Assembly: GCF_021462225.1 (NCBI RefSeq)
Contig: NC_061816.1
Location: 26,025,049 to 26,089,048 of the forward strand
Direction: 5' to 3'
DNA length: 64,000 bases
Origin: Girardinichthys multiradiatus
Lineage: Eukaryota; Chordata; Actinopteri; Cyprinodontiformes; Goodeidae
In this document: positions 12,341 through 23,608 of the stretch, piece by piece
Position numbering within the stretch: position 1 is the first letter of the stretch
Layout of the letters: each line of letters opens with the position of its first letter
Made by a program: the position numbers and the translations under genes
Notes under the pieces: model-generated
Seen by the model: the letters and a program-made list of their open reading frames with translations, nothing else
What the model was told of the DNA's origin: nothing
Databases searched by the model: none

Positions 12341-12559
12341 TGTTAATCCTCTTTAGTCCAGTCCTGATGCTCTCTTTGTTGGTACTTTTAATGATGAACA
12401 GGGGTCAGCATGGACACTTTAACAAGTCTGCAGCTATACAGCCCTTAATACAACAAACTGTGATGTTGTGTATTCTGACATCTTTCTATCACAACCATCT
12501 AGAGCTTCAGTTTTGGTGATGCTCTTACTCAGTCATCTGGCCATTAAAATTATGGCCCT

Positions 12560-12860
12560 TGTCAAATTCGCTTGAATTCTTATACTTTATTCAATTTTTC
12601 CAATCTGGAACACCTGTCTAATAAAGGACTTTTTCTGAGAGAATATTATCCCTCTTTTGGAATTTCCTGCTCATTCCCCTGATCTAAACTACATTGAAAA
12701 CCTTTTGACATAGGTGGCAAGGGATGTTTCCAAAACCTTATCTCAGTTTTAGACCATAGATACTCATCATCAAGTCACCTTCACCTAATCGGCTTGTTCC
12801 TCTATGTGGTGACTACTGACCTGCTGAATGCACTTGCATCAAGCATACCAACAAGATTTT
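12560..12860 (+). mobile_element. Decayed Tc1-like transposase 3' fragment
   Basis: Reads on the + strand as a worn transposase C-terminal half: a 'PAHSPDLN-IENL' like block near 12,667-12,705 (ctcattcccctgatctaaac), which holds the third catalytic residue region, then a remnant of the closing 'L-M-H-L-H-Q-A' tail near 12,820. Truncated and full of stops; it ends where LINE copy B begins. Confidence 0.45.
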
Positions 12861-12896
12861 TTTAAATAATCAACAAGAACAATTTCCCATTGTACT

Positions 12897-15084
12897 GTAT
12901 CAACTCCATCAATCCATCCATCGTCTTCAGCTTATCCGGGGTTGGGTCGCAGGAGCAGCTGCCTAAGCAAAGAGACCCAGATTTCCCTCTCCCCAGCCAC
13001 TTGGGCCAGCTTGTCAGGGGGAATCCCAAGGTGTTCCCAGGCCAGACAAGAAACATAGTACCTCCAGCGTGTCCTGGGTCTTCCTCTGGGCCTCCTACCG
13101 GTGAGACGTGCCCGGAACACCACACCAGGGAGGTGTCCAGGAGGCATCCTAACCAGATGCTCAAGCCACCTCAACTGGCTCCACTCATTTTGGCCGCTTG
13201 TATATGTGATCTTGTTCTTGCGGGCATGACCCAAAGCTCATGACCATAGATGAGGGTAGGAACGTAGATCGACCGGTAAATCGAGAGCTTTGCTTTTTGC
13301 TCTCTCTTCACCACGACAGGCTGGTACAGCACCCGCATCACTGCTGACGCAGCACCAATTCATCTGTCAATCTCCCGCTCCATTTTTCCCTCATTTGTGA
13401 ACAAGACCCCAAGTTACTTGAACTCCTCCACTTGAGGCAGGACCCCCCCCGCGACCCAGAGAAGGCACTCTACCCTTTTCCAGCTCAAGACCATGTCCTC
13501 GGACTTGGAGGGACGCAATCCTAAGGCCATGAAAACAAATCCCCTCAACACCTTGGCTGTGCCTAAAAATTCTGTTCATCAAAGTTATGAACAGAATTGG
13601 TGACAAAGGGCAACTTTGGCAGAGTCCAACCCTCACCGAAAATGAGTCCGACTTACTGCCGGCAATGTGGACCAAGCTCTGACACCGGTCATACAGGAAC
13701 CTAAAAGCTCGTATCAAAGGGCCTGGTACCCCATACTCCCGGAGTACCCCCCCACAGGATTCCCCGAGGGGCACGGTCGAACGCCTTCTCCATATCCACA
13801 AAGCACATGTAGACTGATTGGGCAAACTCCCATGCACCCTTCCAGACCCTGCTGAGGGTGTATAGCTGGTCCAGTGATCCACGGCCAGGACGAAAAGCAC
13901 ACTGCTCTTCCTGAATCCGAGGTTCGACTATCCGATGGACCCTCCTCTCCAGAACCCCCGAATAGACCTTTCCAGGGAGGCTTAAGAGTGTGACTCCTCT
14001 ATAGTTGGAACACACTCTACAGTCCCCCTTTTTGAATAGGGAGACCACCACCCCGGTCTGCCAATCCAGTGGAACTGCCCCCGATGTCCACGCGATGCTG
14101 CAGAGTTGCTTTTTGTAACACAACCCTACAACATCCAGAGCCATAAGGAACTTCGGGTGAATCTCATCCACCCCGGTCCTTACCACAGAGGAGCTTTTTA
14201 ATCACCTCGGTGACCTCAGCACCAGAAATTGGAGAGCCCGACCCAAGGTCCCCAGGCTCCGGCACCTCAGTGGAAGACGTGCTGGTGGGATTGAAGAGGT
14301 TTCCGAAATACTCCGCCCACCGACCCACAACGTCCCGAGTTGAGGTCAACAGCACACCCTCCCCACTGTAAACAGTGTTGATGGTGTACCTCTTCCCCCC
14401 CTGAGATGCAGGATGGTGGACCAGACTCACCTCGAATCCGTATAGTCTATAAAGTGGTTTTCCATGGCCCCCCGAACTCCTCCCACGCCCAAGTTTTTAC
14501 CTCAGCAACCACCCGAGTCGCATGCCCCTTGGACTGCTGGTACCAAAAAGACCCAATAGGACTCCTTCTTAGCCTGACAGCATCCCTCACCGCTGGTGTC
14601 CACCAGTGGGTTCGAGGATTGCCGCTGCGACATAAACCAACAACCTTGCGACCATAGCTCCGGTAAGCCGCCTCAGCAATGGAGGCGCGGAACTTTGCCC
14701 ACTCGGACTCAATGTCCCCCACTTCCCCTGGAGTGTGTTTGAAGCTCTCATGGAGGTGGAAATTGAAGCACCACCTCATGGGAGACTCTGCCTGGTGTTC
14801 CCAGCAGACCCTCAAGGTTTTTTTAGATCTGCCAGGTCTGACCGGCATCCTCCCTCACCATCGGGGACCCCAACGTACAGGCGCCGAGATGGGGGGCAAC
14901 AAGTATGCCCAACCCAGCTCGGCGCCTCTCACCAGGGGCAACGCCAGGGTGGAAAAGTGTCCAACCCTTCTCAAGGAGACTGGTTCCTGAGACAGAGCCG
15001 TGCGTCGAGGTGAGCCCGACTATTTCTAGCCGGAACCTCTCTACCTCTCCTTCCCCACCAGAGAGGTGACATTCCATGTTCCAA
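12897..15084 (-). pseudogene. RTE/Rex3-type LINE, copy B (reverse strand)
   Basis: Same family as copies A and C but reversed; its 3' end is at about 12,897 with ATCC simple-repeat steps (tail GGAT on the coding strand). In coding order: a 5' endonuclease start (about 15,080, NMECHLS), the linker (14,848-14,447), RT fingers with a DWQTGVVVSLFKKGD block (14,186 downward), first catalytic block CFVDMEKAFDRAP (about 13,790), a GLCQSCPLSPILFITLMN block (about 13,600), and the C-terminal RRPRGRPRTRWRYYVS block (about 13,080). The FADD catalytic box is not readable and much of the endonuclease is lost near 14,850. Several frameshifts and stops make it inactive. Confidence 0.85.
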
Positions 15085-15884
15085 CTCTTTGCTTCTAATT
15101 AGGAATAATAGAAGGATATGCATGTGTGAATGATGAGATTATCTGATGCATTCTATAGGAACAAAGGTTCTGCATTAAAAGCAGAAATCATTATAAGACT
15201 TCCACTTTTTGGGAATGTTTCATGGCTTAAACTTGTAATCCACAGCTGGTAATGTCACAAAACAAAATCTGTTTTCCTCCTTCCATTATTTCAGAAGCTG
15301 ATTTACAACGATTGTTTTCCGCTTGTGTTTAAATTCATCTCTACAGATTTCTCACGGTGTGCAAAACACCTTAATCTACTTTAGGCTATAGTTGAATATG
15401 GGAAACAGTAAAAAAGCTGTAAATTTGTGCTGACATACCAGGAAACCTGTGCAAAATGCAGATAATTCCAATGGTAGAGGGTCCAGGGGAAATAAATGCT
15501 GAGTGAAGAGGAGGAATTACACCCCAGGGACACTGCTGTAGGAGAGAAAATGATAAAGCAGGGCTAGTAATAAAAGTGGACACAAGTTTATTATTTGTGT
15601 TATTAAATCACGAGACGTTGAATTGCTTAGGGACTTCAGTCCCATTGTTACTTTTTGGAATAAAATTCTAGGTAATGTTATGGTCAGTTCTAGACTTTTC
15701 TAGACAATTAATTAGGCTCTTTTCTCCCATTTTTTGTAAGCAGCACATCTCATCCGTGGTACAATATTGTGAAGAGGAGAAGTATTTTTAAAGTGTATCT
15801 CTGCAGCAGCTAAATGAGCTCTTAAATCTGCTTTAGTGGTGAAACCCTTAACTTGACCTGATTTGATCAAGAGGCAGGAGAATT
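15085..15884. other. Non-coding DNA, nothing recognised
   Basis: AT-rich spacer between LINE copies, with no coding or repeat signature that I can name. Confidence 0.45.
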
Positions 15885-16300
15885 CAATTCAGTTAAAAAT
15901 ATTTTAATCTTTAATACTTTAAGGGAAATGTTGTTGTAACTCATTATGAAGGTTTCCTCAAAGAGCCATTGTAGATGCTGATGGCTGTGGGCAGGAAGGA
16001 TCTCCTGTTGCATTGTGTCTTACAGCAGATCTGAAGAAGCCTCTGACTAAAGACTTTGTTGTATGACAGTCTCATAAAGAGGGTGCTCTGGGTTTTCCAT
16101 AAATCCTGTTTTGTACAATGATCTGCAGAGGTTCTAGAGGAGTCCTCAGAACAGAGCCAGCCTTCTTTGTCAGTTTGTTGAGCTTTTTTAAGTTCCTGGC
16201 TTTAATGCTGCTACCTCAGCGGATGATGAAAAAAGAGATCACACTCTCCACAACAGACTTATATTTATAAGTAGCATCTTGCTGCAGACATTGAATGAGC
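15885..16300 (-). mobile_element. 3' end of an L2/Rex1-type LINE (5'-truncated)
   Basis: This is a paralog of the 3' end of the LINE at 24,032-27,050: both share, on the + strand as printed, tgctgatggctgtgggcagg, cagatctgaagaagcctctg and tctagaggagtcctcagaac or close variants. On the minus strand it encodes the last part of the RT C-terminus followed by a short 3' UTR and an AATTC-rich tail at 15,885. It is cut off at about 16,300, as expected for incomplete reverse transcription. Confidence 0.8.
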
Positions 16301-16542
16301 TAAGTGTCATAGTCTGTCCCACATACATGAATACTCTCAGGAGGCAGAGAAAGGTTTAAATATTTATTAAAAACAATGATGATGATGATAATGAAGCAGA
16401 TCTCGGTGCAGGCAGGGTTCCCTGGGAATACTGAGAGCCACGTCACTGATGAGGAGAGGAGAGGTGAGCAGGAGAAAAATAACAGAGAAATATGGTCAAG
16501 GAATAGAGGAGGCTTAATGGTTGAGGTGGATGAATGAGAGGG
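16301..16542. other. Short spacer between two LINE 3' ends
   Basis: Contains a short GAT trinucleotide run near 16,377-16,390. No gene seen. Confidence 0.4.
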
Positions 16543-16619
16543 ATTCAATTCAATTCAGTTTTATTTATATAGCACCAATTCACAACACATGTCTCAAGGC
16601 ACTTCACAACAGTCAGGTA

Positions 16620-17888
16620 CAGGGGTTGGACAATGAAACTGAAACACCTGGTTTTAGACCAAAATAATTTATTAGTATGATGTAGGGCCTCCTTTTGCGG
16701 CCAATACAGCGTCAATTCGTCTTGGGAATGACATATACAAGTCCTGCACAGTGGTCAGAGGGATTTTAAGCCATTCTTCTTGCAGGATAGTGGCCAGGTC
16801 ACTACGTGATACTGGTGGAGGAAAACGTTTCCTGACTCGCTCCTCCAAAACACCCCAAAGTGGCTCAATAATATTTAGATCTGGTGACTGTGCAGGCCAT
16901 GGGAGATGTTCAACTTCACTTTCATGTTCATCAAACCAATCTTTCACCAGTCTTGCTGTGTGTATTGGTGCATTGTCATCCTGATACACGGCACCGCCTT
17001 CAGGATACAATGTTTGAACCATTGGATGCACATGGTCCTCAAGAATGGTTCGGTAGTCCTTGGCAGTGACGCGCCCATCTAGCACAAGTATTGGGCCAAG
17101 GGAATGCCATGATATGGCAGCCCAAACCATCACTGATCCACCCCCATGCTTCACTCTGGGCATGCAACAGTCTGGGTGGTACGCTTCTTTGGGGCTTCTT
17201 CACACCGTAACTCTCCCGGATGTGGGGAAAACAGTAAAGGTGGACTCATCAGAGAACAATACATGTTTCACATTGTCCACAGCCCAAGATTTGCGCTCCT
17301 TGCACCATTGAAACCAACGTTTGGCATTGGCATGAGTAACCAAAGGTTTGGCTATAGCAGCCCGGCCGTGTATATTGACCCTGTGGAGCTCCTGACGGAC
17401 AGTTCTGGTGGAAACAGGAGAGTTGAGGTGCACATTTAATTCTGCCGTGATTTGGGCAGCCGTGGTTTTATGTTTTTTGGATACAATCTGGGTTAGCACC
17501 CGAACATCCCTTTCAGACAGCTTCCTCTTGCGTCCACAGTTAATCCTGTTGGATGTGGTTCGTCCTTCTTGGTGGTATGCTGACATTACCCTGGATACCG
17601 TGGCTCTTGATACATCACAAAGACTTGCTGTCTTGGTCACAGATGCGCCAGCAAGACGTGCACCAACAATTTGTCCTCTTTTGAACTCTGGTATGTCACC
17701 ATAATGTTGTGTGCATTTCAATATTTTGAGCAAAACTGTGCTCTTACCCTGCTAATTGAACCTTCACACTCTGCTCTTACTGGTGCAATGTGCAATCAAT
17801 GAAGACTGGCTACCAGGCTGGTCCAATTTAGCCATGAAACCTCCCACACTAAAATGACAGGTGTTTCAGTTTCATTGTCCAACCCCTG
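16620..17888 (-). mobile_element. Complete Tc1/mariner element with perfect 31-bp inverted repeats
   Basis: A 1,269-bp cut-and-paste transposon. The ends at 16,620-16,650 and 17,858-17,888 are perfect reverse complements for 31 bases, beginning CAGGGGTTGGACAATG. The flanks are TA on each side (16,618-16,619 and 17,889-17,890), the target duplication of this superfamily. Removing the element and one TA restores the LINE tail sequence that is present uninterrupted at 30,892-30,909 (agtcaggtacataca). Its transposase is on the minus strand and lacks only a single sense codon where a stop stands. The perfect ends suggest a recent insertion. Very similar elements are, from memory, spread over many fishes. 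Confidence 0.95.
16672..17733 (-). pseudogene. Tc1/mariner transposase gene with one in-frame stop
   Basis: Transposase that would bind the 31-bp ends and catalyse excision and TA insertion in the nucleus. From the ATG at 17,733 it runs in one frame to 16,672, about 353 codon positions, usual for the family. Residues 14-60 form a helix-turn-helix (KRGQIVGARLAGASVTKTAS, then VSRATVSRV), followed by a basic GRKRKLS hook and a second DNA-binding part. The catalytic core shows SDES (first Asp), YQDDNAPIHTA (second Asp) and SPDLNIIEPLWG (Glu). I count 36 residues between the second Asp and the Glu, against 34 in classical Tc1, matching the DD36E (Incomer-type) spacing. A TGA at 17,200-17,202 splits the frame after RVTV; the frame continues unchanged beyond it, so a point change, not an indel, broke it. 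Confidence 0.9.
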
Positions 17889-19013
17889 TACATACATTCC
17901 AATTAGTCCTAACCATTGAACAGTGCAGTCAGAGTTAGTTATTTCTTGAAGTTGGATAAAACGTTTTTCTATCTAAGGAAACCCAGCAGATTGCATCCAG
18001 TCAGAGACTTGCAGCATTCACTCCTCCTGGATGAGCATGTAGAGACAGTGGACAGTCACTGGCGTTGACTTTGCAGCAATCCCTCATACTGAGCATGCAT
18101 GTAGCGACAGCGGAGAGGAAAAACTCCCTTTTAACAGAAAGAAACCTCCAGCAGAACCAGGCTCAGTGTGAGCGGCCATCTGCCACGACCGACTGGATGT
18201 TTGAGAGAACTGAGCAGAGACACACAAGGAATACAGAAGCACTGATCCAGGAGTACTTTCTATGGGAAGGAAAAGTAAATGTTAATGGATATAGCTCCTT
18301 TAGTCGTTTCACCTAAAAAGAAAGAACAGATAAACTTTGAGCCAGTTTTCAAGGTTAGAGTCTGAAAGAGAGCACTTAGAGTTAGTTACAGTAAAGCTCA
18401 GTCAATTTCCATGTCTAGGAGAGAGAAAGGGTTAAGCACTAAAAGACAGGGCCATGTGGATCATCGGTAGAGGGTGAGCATTAAGTTGTTGCCAGCAGAA
18501 GCTCGGACGATTCCCCTCTCCAGAAAGGTGTCACAGGCAGACAGGTGTAGCTTCTAGGAAGAGAAAAGAGAGAACATAGAGTTAAAAACTGAAATAACAG
18601 CAAATAATGCAAAATTGGAGAGTAGTGTGAGAATGTAGCAAAGAGGGTGAAAGTGGTCATTATGTCCTCCAGCAACCCAAGCCTATAGCAGCATAACTAC
18701 AGAGATAGTTTCAGATCAGATTATTTAAACAGAGCTGATTTACAACAATGTCGTCTCAAGGAACCCCACAAAGGGTCCCACTGATGGTCATTGTTATACT
18801 GAAAACCACAAGGATTGGGATACCTCCCTCTGTCAGACTGACATTGGAAAAGAGAAGGGGTCATACAGGTAGCAGAAATGGAGGGTGTGTTTGCACCTCA
18901 ACCATAACTGAGCCGGTTTAGGCTAAACCTGACTCCCCTTACTCCATCCAACAGGGAGGGAAGAAGACGGAGGTAAAAAATAAGGAAGATAACTCAGGAT
19001 AAACTAAGCCACT

Positions 19014-19445
19014 CTAACTATAAGCTTTATCAAAAAGGAAAGTTTTAAGCCTAGCCTTAAAAGTAGACAGGGTGTCTGCCTCACGGACTAAAACTGGGAG
19101 CTGGTTCCACAGGAGAGGAGCCTGATAACTAAAGGATCTGCCTCCCATTCTACTTCTAGAGACTCTAGGAACCACCAGTAAACCTGCAGTCTGAGAACAA
19201 AGTGCTCTGTTAGGAATATATGGACCAATCAGATCTCTGATGTATGATGGAGCTAGATCATTAAGGGCTTTATATGTGAGGAGGAGAATTTCAAATTCTA
19301 TTCTAAATTTAACAGGGAGCCAATGAAGGGAAGCTATAATAGGAGAAATATGATCTCTCTTTTTAATTTTCATCAGAACTCTTGCTGCAGCATTTTTAAT
19401 CAGCTGAAGGCTTTTAACTGCATTTTGTGAACATCCTGGGGAAGA
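19014..19445 (-). pseudogene. C-terminal end of a LINE reverse transcriptase
   Basis: On the minus strand the open frame ending at 19,014 shows SLQLIKNAAARVL, then ISPIIASLHWLPVKFRIEFE, LLTYKALNDLAPSYI and APLLWNQLPVLVREADTL. These are the conserved post-RT (thumb and C-terminal) blocks of many jockey/L2/Rex-type LINEs in fish. The frame continues upstream to 19,571, but residues before GCSQNAVKSLQ do not fit the family, so the LINE is cut near 19,445. No catalytic part is present. Confidence 0.75.
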
Positions 19446-20150
19446 GGTCCAAGTGGTGCTTTTAGATGGTGGAAGGAAGGCAGTGAAGTAACAAGGAGCA
19501 GAAGAGTGTCTGAGGTCAGACAGGTTGCACGTATGAGGAGGATAATAAAGAGCTTTGAGGTTGCCAGCCATGGAATGATGACCAGAGAAATATCAATTAT
19601 AGTAGATGATCCAGGAGATCTAAGAGAAGGAACTTGGCCTCAGCTTGAAGGGTTCCTTTTGAATGAGGAAAAAGCAACATGACAATCTTAGTATGGGACA
19701 CAACACAATGACCACTAAGAAGACTCAGAGGGTTTAGATTACCACTTCGGTTAACACTCAAGCGTCAAAGGAGTGGCTGCCTGCTCCTCATATTCCCCAG
19801 CTGATGGCTTGATAATGATCAGATGTGCAGATGCACACCTGCTGCAATCCACCCTCCAAAAGTCAAGCAGCTCCAGTGGAGAACCTAAAAACTCCACAGA
19901 AAAACAGCTTCACAGTTGCATCTCAACTCCAGTGTTAACCAGGGCCCCGTTTCAGGAAGCAGGATTAACAAGCTCTGGGTAGAAAGCACTAAACTGAGTA
20001 GACCTACTCCATTCTATCATACCCAGGGTTTTCGGTTTCAGAACAGCTCAGATGATATTTTCTCTTTTCCTGAACAATCTCTGTAAACCTGAGTAATATC
20101 TGCCAGTGAAATTTGATGTGGAATGTCATGTATAAAACAATCCACTAGTA
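19446..20150. other. Non-coding DNA
   Basis: No gene. Near 19,940-19,975 is the phrase ccccgtttcaggaagcagg, which resembles a dispersed fish repeat, but limits cannot be set. Confidence 0.35.
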
Positions 20151-20885
20151 GGCTGCAAGAATGAAGTGAAATCACTGATAAGTTGGTCAGGAAAATAACC
20201 TCTCTCTGAACGTCAGCAAAACTAAGGAGATGATGGTGTACTTTAGGAGACAGCGTGGGGGCCAGCAATCCCTCATCTATATTAATAATGCTGAGGTGGA
20301 GCAGGTCAGCAGCTTCATGTTCCTCAGGGTTCACATCACTGAGGACTTATTCTGGACAGTTATGCAAACACTAGTCAAGAAAGTCCGATGGTGACTACTT
20401 GGTGAGAAGGCTGATGAAGTTCAGAATGAACACCAGCATTCTCACAAACTTCTACAGGTGCTACAGGTACAGGAGAGCCGACTGTATCACAGTGTGGTAG
20501 GGGAACTGCACCCATCAGAGACGGAAAGCACTACAGAGGGTGGTGCCAACGGCAGAGGTCACACAGCATCGTCAATGACCACCCAGCAAAAAGACTTTTC
20601 CGTCTGCTACCGTCTAGCAGGCAGTACAGGTCCCTGCCAGCAAAAAAACTTAAAAGACAGTTATTATCCACAAGCTGTCAGACTACTGAACACTGGACAA
20701 TAATACTGCACCAAACCACATTTGTGACACTTTAGTACCTTATTGCTGTTGCACAATGTGTACTTTTTTTTTATTGCACACATTAGTACTTTTGTTTTTT
20801 TAGTGAGCTGAACAGTTCTTCTTATCCCAAGCATTTCATTGTATTGTTGACTGTGTGTTAACCAGCATATGACAAAAAAAAAACA
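20150..20885 (+). pseudogene. L2-type LINE 3' fragment
   Basis: Reads on the + strand as the C-terminal third of an L2-like RT: LSLNVSKTKEMMV (about 20,195), YINNAEVEQVSSF (about 20,280), and the terminal SYYPQAVRLLNTGQ (20,660-20,700), then a short UTR (cacaatgtgtac..., gcatttcattgtattgttgac) ending in an A-run at 20,874-20,884. Frameshifts occur near 20,390 and 20,440. The catalytic region lies outside this truncated copy. A second copy of the same 3' UTR is at 23,810-24,031. Confidence 0.75.
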
Positions 20886-21365
20886 ATACTTAATTAACCA
20901 ATACTATGCCTGCTACCTCCTGTCATACTGGTTTTGTTTATGACTCTGGTGGAAGCAACAAGTATGGACAAGGTGGATAGTTGAATTGGGTTTATTAAAC
21001 AGACAAACAAGTAGAGTTTCAAGGTGGGTCCCACACAGGCCTCCAGGAAAAGCACAGAGGAGAGAGTGGGGTTAACATTGGCAACCAGAGGAATGTTATA
21101 GTATGACAATGTTTTGAATATTGCTTGGTTTCTTATTGTTGCTGGCGAGAGGAAATGAGCTGGAGGAGGTGATGCGATCATCTAAGGAGAAGCGTGTTGC
21201 CACTGGAGAGCGTGGAAGGGCGGACAGGCAGGTGAATGAGAGAACATCCGAGAGAAATCCAGCAGCAGACAAAAGGAGGGCAACGGGAGAGCCAGCAGCC
21301 GGTACACTAAGGCACATCCCAGGGAGTTACTTCTGGAGTCCAGAGGGGGAAGTGCGAGGAGAACA
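20886..21365. other. Non-coding DNA upstream of SINE
   Basis: Purine-rich near 21,140-21,360 on the + strand, with an 88-codon frame at 21,121-21,387 rich in Arg and Glu but without recognisable domain. It runs straight into the SINE, so I do not call it a gene. Confidence 0.35.
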
Positions 21366-21560
21366 GCACTGGTGGTGTAGGGGTTAAGTGAACAACCAAG
21401 TGCAGAGGCTATAGTCTTCGATGTGGCTGTCCCGGGTTCAAGTCCCAGACCTGTGCTGAATGTCTCCACCTCTCTTTGCCCTCTTTCCTGTCTACCTCCT
21501 ATTGAAGAAAATGGAAAAAAGGGCCTCTAGTGCTGCAAAAAAGAAAACAGTCATGAGCAA
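21366..21560 (+). mobile_element. tRNA-derived SINE
   Basis: A short retroposon head with an internal RNA polymerase III promoter: A-box TGGTGTAGGGG at 21,373-21,383 and B-box GGTTCAAGTCC at 21,435-21,445, close to the tRNA consensus boxes. Downstream come pyrimidine-rich text (ctctttgccctctttcctgtctacc) and an A-rich tail with aaaagggcc, a form common in fish SINEs mobilised by LINE machinery. It would have been transcribed and reverse transcribed in trans. Target duplications were not resolved. Confidence 0.6.
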
Positions 21561-21880
21561 TGTGCTAGAGAGGGTAGGTCAGATTACCCAACTGGTGAGC
21601 AAAAACAATCATCAGCTTTTGTTCTTTGATTTTATTGGTGCATATTGCCACCTACTGCACCAGAGTGTGTAATCTTAAAGAGTATACTTCAGGTTACATT
21701 CTAAAAATATATATTTAAAATATGGACTAAACCTGTATCTTTTAGAAATGCAAATAACACTTTCAGTATAATGCACATCATGCATTATAGTGCTCTAATA
21801 ATCATATTTGCTACATCTCAAAATAATATGTTCTACATCTTCAGGGACACCACAGACATCACATTAATTAGATACACACT
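21561..21880. other. AT-rich spacer
   Basis: No gene or clear repeat; may include the 3' UTR of the LINE fragment that follows on the minus strand. Confidence 0.35.
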
Positions 21881-22485
21881 TATCCATTCAATAAAGAGCT
21901 GATTTTAATCCAATATGCCCCAACTTTAACCATGATAAAATTAGATCCTCTCTTCAGCACTTTCCTTTCAAGACTTTCACCTTAATTAATTCCTGTATTC
22001 TTTAATAATGTCTTCCTTCAGTATTGGTGTCCAACCTCTCTTGCCATATATCCCTCACTACTGCTCTCATTAATGATTTGGCCTCACCTATTCCAAACGG
22101 AACATTCATTACTTCATCATTTTTAAATTTCAATGCTCTCTTTGTAATTTCATCTGGCTTTTCATTTCCCTCCACACCAACATGTGCAGGAACCCAGGAG
22201 AATTGTGCAACAGTTCCGGCTCTTTGTATTCTTAATAGTAATGTAAATATTTCCCATCAACAAATCATTCGTGCTGTTTCTTTTGAAATCAAGCTATTTA
22301 ATGCTGCTGTAGAGTCTGAACAAATGACTGCCCTATCAGGTTTGACCCCCTCCAGCCATTGTAACCCTATGATTTTAGCAAATAATTCAGCTGTAAATAC
22401 AGACAGTTTATTATTAAGTCTTTTACATAAGTCTACATTAAACTCTGGTATAAATACCTCTGAACCCACATGTCCATTCCCTGGA
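21880..22485 (-). pseudogene. LINE fragment with RNase H domain
   Basis: On the minus strand the frame from 22,469 shows VFTAELFAKIIGLQWLEGV (with the catalytic Glu) and ICSDSTAALNSL (catalytic Asp), then, after a TGA at 22,257-22,259 that leaves the frame unchanged, RAGTVAQFSWVPAHVGVEGNE. These are blocks of the RNase H domain found downstream of RT in I/Nimb-type LINEs; RNase H removes the RNA template after first-strand synthesis. The first Asp block lies beyond the truncated 5' edge. Dead 3' fragment. Confidence 0.7.
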
Positions 22486-22494
22486 TAATCAATA

Positions 22495-22690
22495 CAGCAC
22501 AGACCAAAGGTTTGGACACACCTTCTTATTCAAAGAGTTTTCTTTATTTTCATGACTATGAATATTGTAGCTTCACACTGAAGGCATCAAAACTATGAAT
22601 TAACACATGTGGAATTATATACTGAACAAAAAAGTGTGAAACAACTGAAAATATGTCTTATATTCTAGGTTCTTCAAAGTAGATGGGTGG
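22495..22690 (+). mobile_element. Terminal fragment of a Tc1-like element
   Basis: Text beginning accaaaggtttggacacacc and continuing with ttctttattttcatgactatg is the 5' terminal region of a Tc1-like transposon that I know to be highly repeated in fish. It breaks off near 22,690 and no transposase follows, so this is a truncated end, not a complete element. Confidence 0.55.
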
Positions 22691-23199
22691 TCTGTGGTTC
22701 TCTTCCTGATATTTTGGCTAATTTGTAATGAAGTTATTTAAAATACACCCACATGTGTTCCTCTATTCAACTTAAATGTTGTGATCAGAAGCTTACAAAA
22801 CCGTTTATATGCAGAGTAGTCTTGGTGTATGGAAACTTCAGAATTTAATGAACTTCAATTCTCTGAAAGAAATCTCAAACAAAATCATTTAGGTATTCCT
22901 AGTTGATCTAAAACTGGAAAAGTTTAGTTGGTTTCAAAATGAATGAAAAATCGTATGTTTTTACAGAGTTGCATGTAATGTTTCAATTGTAGGAGGATTG
23001 CTTCTTACCACAATTATAAGATGATTGTCTTATAATGCAATGTTTTTATAAAATGTATTTTTATCTTTAAAATATCTGCATTTTTGTTACCGTAAAGCAT
23101 TTATGACTCGGATTTTTTACATTTTCCTGCAGCAACTTTTTTTTTTTTTTTTTTTTTTTTACAGAGATAACGAAGTTTCTTTATGTTGTTTTGAAGTTC
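22691..23199. other. AT-rich non-coding DNA with a long T tract
   Basis: Nothing recognised apart from an uninterrupted T run of over 20 bases ending at 23,160, directly before the CpG-containing segment. Confidence 0.5.
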
Positions 23200-23345
23200 T
23201 TCAGCGGAAACAGCATTGTTTATTTCCGGTGTTCAGAGGGCGGCTGTGAAACAAAGAACCTTGTGTGTATTCTGATTCCGGAAGCCGTTCCAGCAGCCCT
23301 TTAACCGCTTCTTGTTCACCGCGGCGCTGGGATTGAAACACGGTT
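23200..23345 (+). promoter_or_regulatory. Possible TATA-less promoter and non-coding first exon
   Basis: The base composition changes to GC-rich with several CpGs. There are two ETS-type motifs, ATTTCCGG at 23,222-23,229 and TTCCGGAAG at 23,276-23,284, a combination frequent in housekeeping promoters. A weak splice donor (ACACG/GTTGGT) follows at about 23,343. pnpla4 has its start codon in an internal exon (acceptor at 31,072), so an upstream non-coding exon must exist; this is the best candidate I see, but the link is only positional and a LINE lies between. Confidence 0.3.
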
Positions 23346-23608
23346 GGTTCTCCTAGGACACATTTTACAGACTAAATCTTTAGTTTTCGCATAATTGCGC
23401 AACCAGATCCAGACGGGAACTGCTGCATTCCTGGAAAACTTAACATAAAATGAATTGATCTACAAATATTTAGGCTGTTGTGGCCTAAATATTAAACATA
23501 TAGGTCTCCAAGCCACATATATTAAACACATATGTGGTTTTCCATGTGATGTTCGTAAGTCACGATTGACTTTAGGTTAGTTTCAGTATAACGCAGCTGA
23601 GTTACTTC

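Larger units (their letters stand above)
16543..19445 (-). mobile_element. LINE 3' half with long 3' UTR, interrupted by a Tc1-like element
   Basis: A 5'-truncated non-LTR retrotransposon on the minus strand. Its coding end is at 19,445-19,014, followed by about 1.2 kb of 3' UTR and an AATTC simple-repeat tail at 16,543. A 1,269-bp Tc1/mariner element (16,620-17,888) was later inserted near the tail. The UTR holds text frequent in fish genomes (ctcccttttaacagaaagaaacc near 18,125; gctcagtgtgagcggccatc near 18,161). A shorter copy of the same 3' end, lacking the insertion, lies at 30,835-30,950 and gives the empty-site comparison. Confidence 0.75.

Noticed and set aside
20458..20703. An 81-codon frame as a small gene
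   Set aside because: It is the shifted C-terminal part of the L2-type LINE, ending in the family's SYYPQAVRLLN block.
21373..21445. A functional tRNA gene
   Set aside because: A- and B-box are present, but no cloverleaf can be formed and the tail is that of a SINE.
22024..22488. A 154-codon + strand frame
   Set aside because: It is antisense to the RNase H region of the LINE fragment.
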